A stretch of DNA of 64,000 nucleotides, taken from assembly GCF_002646595.1 (NCBI RefSeq), contig NZ_PDUD01000001.1, positions 124,001 to 188,000 on the forward strand, written 5' to 3'. Under the pieces are notes generated by a model. The model searched no databases and had not been told where the DNA came from. It worked only from the letters and a program-made list of their open reading frames with translations. Positions 1 to 6,812 of this stretch are shown piece by piece. The DNA comes from Flavilitoribacter nigricans DSM 23189 = NBRC 102662 (GTDB lineage Bacteria; Bacteroidota; Bacteroidia; Chitinophagales; Saprospiraceae). How positions within the stretch are numbered: the first letter of the stretch is position 1; each line of letters opens with the position of its first letter. The translations under genes and the position numbers were made by a program.

Positions 1-450
1 AACGAAGATAGCCGCCAGAAAGATCAGACCGAAGTAAGATCCGGCAATGGCTCCCGAATCGAGATTACCGGTGGGAGCTCCGAGCCGGTAGACGGTCAGG
101 TAGTACAGCAGCGTGGGCAAAAGGGCAAAGACCACCAGGATCAGGCAGGCCAGGAATTTTCCCAGCACGATGGACAGATCACTCAGTGGCCGTGTGGTGA
201 GCAGTTCAATGGTACCGTTCTGCTGCTCTTCCGCAAAAGAGCGCATCGTGACGGCCGGTATCAGAAACATGAACACCAGCGGAGCCATCAGAAACAACTG
301 GTCCAGGCTGGCGTAATTGTACTCCAACAAACTGGTATCGGGAAAAATAAATAGTACCAGTCCCATGATGATCAAAAACACTCCGATCACGATATATCCG
401 ATCAGGGAGCTAAAAAAGGTATTGATCTCTTTCCAGAAAATACTTGTCAT
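1..450 (-). CDS. gldF: Gliding-motility ABC transporter permease GldF (partial)
   Basis: This is the N-terminal 150 residues of a membrane permease; the gene runs off the left edge of the window. The start is the ATG at 448-450, giving MTSIFWKEINTFFSSLIGYI. Hydrophobic helices lie at about residues 13-35, 50-68 and 95-118. The segment after the second helix, MRSFAEEQQNGTIELL, is typical of ABC-2 type permeases that work with GldA. GldF, with GldG and GldA, forms an inner-membrane ABC transporter required for gliding in some Bacteroidota. It lies 8 bp after the preceding minus-strand gene and is therefore probably cotranscribed with it and with gldA. gldG is expected just outside the window. 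Family assignment is from sequence resemblance plus the linked gldA. Confidence 0.88.
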   Translation of the reverse strand, partial: MTSIFWKEINTFFSSLIGYIVIGVFLIIMGLVLFIFPDTSLLEYNYASLDQLFLMAPLVFMFLIPAVTMRSFAEEQQNGTIELLTTRPLSDLSIVLGKFLACLILVVFALLPTLLYYLTVYRLGAPTGNLDSGAIAGSYFGLIFLAAIFV

Positions 451-458
451 AGGTATTG

Positions 459-1136
459 CTAATCCTTGCGAGTAATAAAGACCGGGTGGCGGTCATCGTA
501 AATGAGCATACTCCGGTACAGTTTTTCCGAAATATCCTCTCCTTCCAGTGCAGTTACCGCTTCGGTCAGTTGCGGATCGTCCTGCACCCAGGCCAGTAAG
601 TTTTCACGGGTTAGAGGAGCTACCTCTCCTGTATCGAAACGCAGTATCCTTTTATTGTTCACCGTTTCCATATTCTTGACCCGGCCGCGGCGAAAGGGCT
701 TTCCGTTGAGCGGATTGTATGCTTTCACTTCAATATATCGCTCCACTTCCGAATCGAAAGTGAAATAGCAGATCGCTCCCCGCACCCGTACTTTGGCGAA
801 AGTGGCAAACTGCCGGTCGCCGGTATTTTCCGATATCCGGATGTAGGGATGGCCATCCAGAGCGATGCCCCATACGTTCTGCAGGTCGATCTCCTGGGCA
901 CCGGTATCCGATTTCATAGCCAGATAATCCGATTTGGTCAGCCCGGTATCGTCGTTGGTGACTAATCGGCCTTCGAGATCATTGATGGAAATATCGGGCG
1001 AATCGGCCTGGAAGGAAGCCAGCGAAAGATAAAGACCATCCTGGAACTCGTAGTTGCGATCCAGAAAAGCGGCTTCCGCCTGACCCAAAGCCAGCGTACA
1101 GAGACCCAGAAAAGCGAATAGTAAAGTGGTCTTCAC
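459..1136 (-). CDS. Secreted protein of unknown function between gldA and gldF
   Basis: A 225-residue protein with a clear Sec signal peptide: a hydrophobic stretch at residues 3-17 and probable cleavage after the AEA at 20-22. The mature part is soluble, with no further membrane segment and no cysteine pattern beyond one Cys. I do not recognise a domain. It sits between gldA (83 bp upstream) and gldF (8 bp downstream) in the same orientation, so it is likely part of the same transcript. That position suggests a periplasmic accessory of the Gld ABC transporter, but this rests on context only. Confidence 0.75.
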   Translation of the reverse strand: MKTTLLFAFLGLCTLALGQAEAAFLDRNYEFQDGLYLSLASFQADSPDISINDLEGRLVTNDDTGLTKSDYLAMKSDTGAQEIDLQNVWGIALDGHPYIRISENTGDRQFATFAKVRVRGAICYFTFDSEVERYIEVKAYNPLNGKPFRRGRVKNMETVNNKRILRFDTGEVAPLTRENLLAWVQDDPQLTEAVTALEGEDISEKLYRSMLIYDDRHPVFITRKD

Positions 1137-1219
1137 GTTATTGTTTTTAATCGGGGTGACGAACGGCCCTTATGGCGTGCCCGGATGAATGGTGGACTGC
1201 AGGCCGTTGATCACCGAAA

Positions 1220-2125
1220 TCAATTTGCGGTCAGACGACGGAAAACATCTTCCACGCTAACCTCTTCTTTATGGAGTTCCAGCAGGCTCAATTGGTTGGC
1301 TACGGCAAAGGCAAAAACCGCTTCGCGTATATCGCGGTCCTTATCTGAGGTCAGTTGCCAGCGTTTGCCCAGTTGTTTGACCGCTTTTACCCCATCGATA
1401 CCGAGTAAACGCTTTTGATCTACTTTTTGCTTAAACTCTACCGTGACCAGCACTTCGCCTTCCAGTCGGCTCTGCAGGCGGTCGATCGGATCGTTGGCCA
1501 CCAGTTGGCCCCGGTTGATGATCAGTACCCGGTCGCAGATCGCCTGTACTTCCTGCATGATGTGCGTGCTGAAGATCACCGTCTTTTCCTCGCCGATACG
1601 TTTAATGAGCGCCCGGATATCTACCAGTTGATTGGGATCCAGTCCCGAGGTGGGTTCGTCCAGGATTAGTACTTCGGGATCGTGCAGCATGGCCTGGGCC
1701 AACCCTACTCTTTGCCGGTAGCCTTTGGAAAGCGTACCAATGAGTTTGTTCTGCTCGCGCCCGAGTCCGGTCATTTCGATCATTTCTTCAATGCGTTGGC
1801 TCGGGTTGGCAATCTTATGGACGCCGGCAATGAAATGCAGATATTCCCGTACGTACATTTCTTTGTACAGCGGATTGTGTTCCGGCAGGTAACCGATATT
1901 CCGGCGGACCTCCATGGGCTCTGCCGTCACGTCGTGTCCACATACACTTACCGTACCGCTGGTTTGCGGAATGTAGCTGGTAATGATCTTCATTGTCGTG
2001 GTCTTCCCCGCCCCGTTGGGGCCCAGGAATCCCAGGATCTCTCCTCTTTTGGCCTCAAAACTCAGGTCATTTACCGCCAATTGGCTACCGTATTGTTTGG
2101 TAAGGTTTGTTACCGTTACTGACAT
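1220..2125 (-). CDS. gldA: Gliding-motility ABC transporter ATP-binding protein GldA
   Basis: A 301-residue cytoplasmic ATPase. Visible motifs are Walker A GPNGAGKT (35-42), signature LSKGYRQRV (132-140), Walker B LILDEP (153-158), a D-loop SGLDP, and the switch His in STH (186-188). Length and motif order fit the whole GldA family. It powers the GldFG permease, whose start lies two genes downstream on the same strand. The C-terminal ~80 residues form the usual extra regulatory region rather than a second ATPase. A TAGCTTTG -7-like element lies upstream at 2166-2173. The family is clear; the precise role in gliding is inferred from GldF linkage. Confidence 0.92.
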   Translation of the reverse strand: MSVTVTNLTKQYGSQLAVNDLSFEAKRGEILGFLGPNGAGKTTTMKIITSYIPQTSGTVSVCGHDVTAEPMEVRRNIGYLPEHNPLYKEMYVREYLHFIAGVHKIANPSQRIEEMIEMTGLGREQNKLIGTLSKGYRQRVGLAQAMLHDPEVLILDEPTSGLDPNQLVDIRALIKRIGEEKTVIFSTHIMQEVQAICDRVLIINRGQLVANDPIDRLQSRLEGEVLVTVEFKQKVDQKRLLGIDGVKAVKQLGKRWQLTSDKDRDIREAVFAFAVANQLSLLELHKEEVSVEDVFRRLTAN

Positions 2126-2165
2126 CTATTCGTATTGCTGTTTGGTACCATTGTAGAACGTGCCG

Positions 2166-2173
2166 CAAAGCTA
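2166..2173 (-). promoter_or_regulatory. Bacteroidota -7 promoter element upstream of gldA
   Basis: Read on the minus strand, this is TAGCTTTG, a full match to the TAnnTTTG -7 consensus of the Bacteroidota primary sigma factor. It lies about 40 bp upstream of the gldA start. I see no clear TTTG -33 element at the expected 19-21 bp distance, so this is a one-box candidate. Confidence 0.4.
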
Positions 2174-2236
2174 CTAAATTTTAGAAGGATTCGCTGATCT
2201 TGGGCGAAGGTAGTGTGTATGCCAAATTGCACGGGT

Positions 2237-2984
2237 AGGTGCAGCGCACCGTACTGTTTTCGAGCAGAAAGAATGGAAATACTTAGAGCTACAACGTTGC
2301 GACCTGATCACCAAAAGTGGGAAACAGTAGGACGGTGCGCTGCACCTTAGAAAAATCGGTCCAGTCAAATTGGAGCTATGACGGTGCGCTGCACCTACTA
2401 ATGACGTGAATTGGATTTGGGTTCCGGCGTGTCAAACCCGGTCGGGATCAAACCAGTTTGTGCAGAGCACTTTATATAATGGCCGAAGCGGTTTGGGAAA
2501 CATGACTTTTAGCAGCGCGTCAAGACCAAAACACTTCGCAAACACTTCGCATAAAGTATCAGGTGCAGCGCACCGTTTTATCTCCAACCCCAAAGGATGA
2601 AGAGACCTAGAGCTACAGCGTAGCGACCTGATCAACCAAAGTTGGACACAGCAGGACGGTGCGCTGCACCTTAGAAAAATCGGTCCAGTCAAATTGGAGC
2701 TATGACGGTGCGCTGCACCTACGCTGAAGTAAAATTAGTTGGGGATCCGACGTGCCAAACCAGGTCAGGATCAAACCATTTTGTAGAGTGTACTTTATAT
2801 AACTGACCGAAGCGGGTTGATAATCCTGGCTATTAGCAGCGCGTCAAGACCAAGACACTTCACATAAAGGACCAGGTGCAGCGCACCGTTCTATTTCCAA
2901 CTCCAAAGGATGAAAAGAACTAGAGCTACAGCGTAGCGACCTGATCCTCAGGAATCAGAAACAGTAGGACGGTGCGCTGCACCT
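2237..2984. repeat. Array of three diverged ~315-bp non-coding repeats built from GC-rich dyads
   Basis: Three copies of a 111-bp core lie at 2237-2347, 2561-2671 and 2874-2984. Each begins with AGGTGCAGCGCACCGT and ends with its reverse complement ACGGTGCGCTGCACCT. In the middle each has a second small dyad in AGAGCTACAGCGTAGC, changed to a form with one mismatch in copy 1. The first two copies continue with a near-identical 33-bp tail and a further ACGGTGCGCTGCACCT, so both full units are exactly 160 bp (2237-2396 and 2561-2720). The spacers between copies are also related, for example the shared GGATCAAACCA and CAGCGCGTCAAGACCAA. The offsets between cores are 324 and 313 bp. Minus-strand open frames here only translate the repeat and are not treated as genes. 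Confidence 0.9.
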
Positions 2985-3055
2985 GTACAAGTTGGGATCC
3001 ATTCGGTAAGGTAGGCTACGGCATGGCAAGCCTACCAACGTTTCCCTTCGGACTG

Positions 3056-5059
3056 CTACCGCATCAGCACCAAGGCCGTACTCGCCGGGATCGTGATCGA
3101 TCCGGCTTTCGCATCGGCCTCACCTGCTTCCCGGTAACCCGCTTCGGTGAGTACCGGTGTCCAATCGCCGGCGGGCAGGTCAAAGTCTTGATCGCTCAGA
3201 TCGCCGTTTAACAAGACCAGGATGTCGGACCATGGGTCCCCATTCGCATTGCCGCTGATGGTGTAAGCGATGAAATTCGTGCCTTCGGTTTCGAGAAATT
3301 GCAAATGCTCCTGTACCATTTCCGTGCTCGTCATCCGAAATGCGGGGTGGTCTTTGCGCATTTGGATCAGACCTTTGAAGTAGTCCACTACCTCCGCATA
3401 CTGCGCTTTCCGGGCCCAATCGATCTGGTTGATGGAATCTGGTGACTCAAAAGAGTTCTCTACGCCGTATTTGGTACGCAGCATTTCCATCCCGGCGTGC
3501 AGGAAGGAGATGCCCTGCGAGGTCAGTACGATGGTTCCGGCCAGTTTTTGCATCCGGATGCGTTCGGCCTCCGTTGCATCCGGTTGTGAATTCAGGAGCC
3601 GGTCCCAGAGGGTATGATTATCGTGACAGGAGACGTAGGTCATGGTTTGCGTCGGCGATGCCGCCCAGGCCCGGGCTTCATCCAGCCAGAGTACCGAATC
3701 GTATTCGATCTGCGGATGATCGGTAGAAGCGACGATCCCAAATTTAATGGTCTCTTTCAGTCCCAGTTTGCCACTGGCAAAACCCCGATCGTCCGGCGTA
3801 AAGACGTGGCCCTTGATCCCGTCCCGGATATTGTCGCTGAAGGCCGCGACTCCGTCCAGGCGGTGCGTGAATCGCTTTAATGCCCGGTCCTCGTAAGGTA
3901 ACGGGCTATCGCCGGCCGTCCAGCCTTCTCCGTAGACCAGGATCGAAGGATCCATGATATGCAGAGCCGAACTGACTGCATTCATCGTTTCAATATCGTG
4001 GATACCCATCAGATCAAAGCGAAACCCATCCAGGTGGTATTCTTCCGCCCAGTACCTTACGGATTCGATAATGTAGTTGCGGACCATAGCCCGTTCCGAA
4101 GCCGTTTCGTTACCGCAGGCGGAGGCATCCGAAAAGCGGCCATCTTCCCAGTGCCGGTAGTAATAACCGGGTACCAGTTGATTGAATACCGACTTATCCG
4201 TATCTCCCGTATGATTATAGACCACATCCAGGATCACGCCGATACCGGCCCGGTGAAAGGCCTGCACCATTTGTTTGAATTCCCGGATGCGAACGGCACC
4301 ATCCTTGGGATCCGTACTGTAGGTGCCCTCCGGCACATTATAGTTCTGTGGGTCGTATCCCCAGTTGTAGCGAAACCTGGCGGGATCGCTCTCGTCAATG
4401 GAGCGAAAATCGAAGGCTGGCAGGATGTGAACGTGCGTAACCCCCATTTCCCGAATATGATCCAAACCGGTACTGAGTCCATCGGGGCTCGTGGTCCCAG
4501 TTTCCGTCAAGCCCAGAAATTTTCCTTTGTGCTGGATACCGCTGTTCCCCGCGATGGATAGATCCCGCACGTGCAGTTCATAGATGATCGCATCGGTGGG
4601 TTGAACCGTTACGCGCCGGCGGTCTTGTTGCCAGCCTTCGGGATCGGTGCTGTCCAGATCGATGATCATGCCTCGTTGCCCGTTGGTCCCTACTACTCTG
4701 GCGTAAGGGTCGGGTTTTTCTTCCAGCCAGGCACCTTCCGATCGCACCTGAAAGGTATAGTACCGTCCAGCCTGGTCACCTTCCAGAGCAGCGTACCAGG
4801 TACCGGCATCGGATCGCTCCAGGGGCAGCGTCTGCAGAGCCTCGCCTCCCAGTGCATCTTCATAAATTCGTACCCGTGCCGCTGTTACGGCCGGGGACCA
4901 CAGGCGAAATTCGGTGCGTTCCGGCTGGTAACGGACACCCAGGTCTGTCCCTTCGTAAATGGGGTAATCTTCGTAGGTCTCGTAATGTTCGGGCATATCG
5001 GAGCAGGTCGTAAAAAGCATGCCCGAGATGAGCGCCAGCAAAAGGATTCGGTAGGACAT
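3056..5059 (-). CDS. pulA: Type I pullulanase, lipoprotein (GH13)
   Basis: A 667-residue debranching enzyme that hydrolyses alpha-1,6 bonds of pullulan, glycogen or starch. The signal peptide ends in lipobox LFTTC with Cys19, so the enzyme is lipid-anchored, probably at the cell surface or in the periplasm. An N-terminal CBM48-like beta domain spans about residues 45-135. The pullulanase signature YNWGYDP is at 231-237. GH13 regions are DVVYNHT (278-284), GFRFDLM (345-351, nucleophile Asp349) and GEGW (377-380, acid/base Glu378). The C-terminal beta domain follows after about residue 570. No SusCD genes are adjacent, so it appears to stand alone. Two G-quadruplex motifs lie 66-145 bp upstream of its start. 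Confidence 0.93.
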   Translation of the reverse strand: MSYRILLLALISGMLFTTCSDMPEHYETYEDYPIYEGTDLGVRYQPERTEFRLWSPAVTAARVRIYEDALGGEALQTLPLERSDAGTWYAALEGDQAGRYYTFQVRSEGAWLEEKPDPYARVVGTNGQRGMIIDLDSTDPEGWQQDRRRVTVQPTDAIIYELHVRDLSIAGNSGIQHKGKFLGLTETGTTSPDGLSTGLDHIREMGVTHVHILPAFDFRSIDESDPARFRYNWGYDPQNYNVPEGTYSTDPKDGAVRIREFKQMVQAFHRAGIGVILDVVYNHTGDTDKSVFNQLVPGYYYRHWEDGRFSDASACGNETASERAMVRNYIIESVRYWAEEYHLDGFRFDLMGIHDIETMNAVSSALHIMDPSILVYGEGWTAGDSPLPYEDRALKRFTHRLDGVAAFSDNIRDGIKGHVFTPDDRGFASGKLGLKETIKFGIVASTDHPQIEYDSVLWLDEARAWAASPTQTMTYVSCHDNHTLWDRLLNSQPDATEAERIRMQKLAGTIVLTSQGISFLHAGMEMLRTKYGVENSFESPDSINQIDWARKAQYAEVVDYFKGLIQMRKDHPAFRMTSTEMVQEHLQFLETEGTNFIAYTISGNANGDPWSDILVLLNGDLSDQDFDLPAGDWTPVLTEAGYREAGEADAKAGSITIPASTALVLMR

Positions 5060-5124
5060 GTCGTTGATGAATTTGTCGTTTTTAGTATGGAGGTAAAGAT
5101 AGGGTTTTGTTTAGGGATTTTGGA

Positions 5125-5203
5125 GGGGGTGAGGGGTCAGGGGGCGAGGGGTCAGGTGTCAGAGATATTAGGAGTCAGTGGGGTCAGGGGCGAGGGGTCA
5201 GGG
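5125..5203 (+). repeat. Two G-quadruplex motifs in low-complexity DNA upstream of the pullulanase
   Basis: Two tracts each hold four G-runs separated by three-base loops. The first (5125-5151) has runs of 5, 4, 5 and 4 G with loops TGA, TCA and CGA. The second (5180-5203) has runs of 4, 4, 4 and 3 G with loops TCA, CGA and TCA. The shared GAGGGGTCAG unit shows they arose by local repetition. The rest of 5060-5364 holds only this tract and the terminator at 5212-5252; I see no gene there. Confidence 0.8.
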
Positions 5204-5211
5204 AAACTGGA

Positions 5212-5252
5212 TATAAAAAAGGCCTACCAGAGACAAATATGTCCAGTAGGCC
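5212..5252 (-). terminator. Rho-independent terminator after the EF-Tu-like gene
   Basis: GGCCTAC at 5221-5227 pairs with GTAGGCC at 5246-5252. On the minus strand the stem is followed by a T-run (the A-run at 5215-5220 on the plus strand). It lies about 110 bp beyond the stop codon of the EF-Tu-like gene. Confidence 0.75.
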
Positions 5253-5364
5253 GGTTATAAAACCTTTCAGTATAATCTTCGAACGCGTTGATTATAGTCG
5301 TCGACCGCTGGTAGGCGGCCACTTACGGCTAATAATCCGTAATATGTCTTAATACCTTTTTCCT

Positions 5365-6546
5365 TTAATCCAGGACCTGTGTGACTCTTCCTGCGCCAAT
5401 GGGGTGATTGTTTTCCAGGATGATGAAGTGCAGGCCGACCTCCATGGCAATGGGCTGTTCCAGAATTACCTCAAAGCAAATGGTATCTCCCGGGTGTACC
5501 CGATCTACCCCTTCGGGCAAAGTGATCTTTCCGCTAAGGGTGCTGGTGCGAAACTTAAACTGCGGCTTGTAACCGTCCAAAAAAGGATTATCCAGGCCTT
5601 CTTCTTCCCTGGTTTGCATATAAACGTCACCGATAAATCGTTGCTTAGCCGAGACGGACCCGGGGGCACAGATCACCATGCCGGGTTTGATCGCCTCCCG
5701 GTCTACACCGGACAGCAGCAGACCGACATGATCACCAGCTTCACCACGTTCCTGGATCCTACGGAATTTATCCACCCCGGTCACCGTAGCGGTCAAAGAC
5801 TTTTCTTCTTCCTGCGTCATTCCCACGATCTCCACCGGATCACCGGTTTTGATCACGCCACGCTCAATTCGTCCGGTAGCAACCGTTCCTCGCCCCGCGA
5901 TAACATAAACATCTTCCACCGGCAGGAGGAAAGGTTTATCAATCGCTTTTACCGGAGTTGGTATATGCTGGTCTACTGCTTCCATCAGAGCAGCAATAGC
6001 GTTTATGTCTTGAGCTTCTCCCTTAAGGGCGCTGAGTGCAGAACCTCTGATCACTGGCGTTTGCTCTCCGTCAAATTGGTATTGGTTCAGTACTTTTCTG
6101 ATCTCGGTCTCGACCAGATCAATCAAGTCGGAATTGTCGACCAGATCCGTTTTATTGATAAAAACCACCAATTTGGAGACTCCTCCCTGCCGGGCCAGGA
6201 CGAGATGTGGTATAGTTTCCGACCTAATACCTTCAACAGCAGACACCACCAGGACGGCCCCATCGATCTTTATCGACCCGGTGACCAGACTTTTTATATA
6301 GGGATCATCACCGCCCGGAAAATCAATTTGCGTATAGCGCCGGTTCTCGGTCTCGTACTCGAACTGTGGCGAAAAGGAATGATCACCGCAATCTTTCAGT
6401 TCGACTTTCTCAGCCGGGTCCTTGTGCTTGGCCAACCCCCGCCCGACCAGATAATCGATAATTGCCCGGGTAAGTGTGGTCTTTCCCTGTTCCCCCTGGC
6501 CTATGGTACCAATCCTTACGTGTGGTTTTTCACCCTGGAAAGTCAT
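5365..6546 (-). CDS. Divergent EF-Tu paralogue with altered GTPase site
   Basis: A 393-residue protein of normal EF-Tu length with all three domains. Domains 2 and 3 are close to canonical EF-Tu, for example [16 protein letters not shown] and the C-terminal [11 protein letters not shown]. The G domain is odd. G1 is GQGEQGKT (16-23) instead of GHVDHGKT. The switch I motif RGITI is absent, replaced by an unrelated stretch around residues 44-62. G3 reads DFPGGD (75-80), so the catalytic His of DCPGHAD is Gly79. G4 NKTD (131-134) and G5 SAL (169-171) remain. It should bind GTP but hydrolyse it poorly or be differently activated. It is not beside ribosomal or tRNA genes, unlike a housekeeping tuf. 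It is expressed alone and ends in its own terminator. Function is unknown. Confidence 0.88.
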   Translation of the reverse strand: MTFQGEKPHVRIGTIGQGEQGKTTLTRAIIDYLVGRGLAKHKDPAEKVELKDCGDHSFSPQFEYETENRRYTQIDFPGGDDPYIKSLVTGSIKIDGAVLVVSAVEGIRSETIPHLVLARQGGVSKLVVFINKTDLVDNSDLIDLVETEIRKVLNQYQFDGEQTPVIRGSALSALKGEAQDINAIAALMEAVDQHIPTPVKAIDKPFLLPVEDVYVIAGRGTVATGRIERGVIKTGDPVEIVGMTQEEEKSLTATVTGVDKFRRIQERGEAGDHVGLLLSGVDREAIKPGMVICAPGSVSAKQRFIGDVYMQTREEEGLDNPFLDGYKPQFKFRTSTLSGKITLPEGVDRVHPGDTICFEVILEQPIAMEVGLHFIILENNHPIGAGRVTQVLD

Positions 6547-6775
6547 TGCCGCTATGATTTTGAAGGTTATGGTTACGCAATAGAACTACTAACCAGAGTT
6601 AGCCCATTTTCATTCGCGTAAGGCCAAATTAACCTTCGTAAAATCCAGCTTTAATTCGGAAATCCCCTATAATTTTTCAGGAATTTCCAACGATCAGTTT
6701 TTTTAGCCCTAATATCCGATGGGGCGCGTTCGCATTGGTTCAAATCGCCGGGTATGGTTCTTAACTATTTTCAAT

Positions 6776-6802
6776 GGGCTGCAGCACGAAGCTACAGCCC
6801 AG
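6776..6802 (-). terminator. Hairpin downstream of M56 gene 2
   Basis: TGGGCTG pairs with CAGCCCA across about 13 bases, just past the stop of the minus-strand M56 peptidase gene. There is no strong T-run on the minus strand, so it may be a weak terminator or an mRNA 3' stabiliser. Confidence 0.4.
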
Positions 6803-6812
6803 TTTGATTTGG

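Noticed and set aside
2174-2692. Minus-strand open frames beginning MTGPIFLRCSAP
   Set aside because: Both translate the same non-coding repeat unit. Their similarity comes from DNA repetition, they have no export or domain features, and dyad structure explains the bases better.
2237-2984. CRISPR-like array
   Set aside because: Only three copies, units above 100 bp, spacers related to each other, and no cas genes.
5107-5352. Small ORF over the G-rich tract
   Set aside because: Composed of low-complexity repeat translation and the terminator; no start context or homologous features.
5404-6621. 405-codon plus-strand open frame
   Set aside because: It is the complement of the EF-Tu-like gene, whose protein is clearly conserved.
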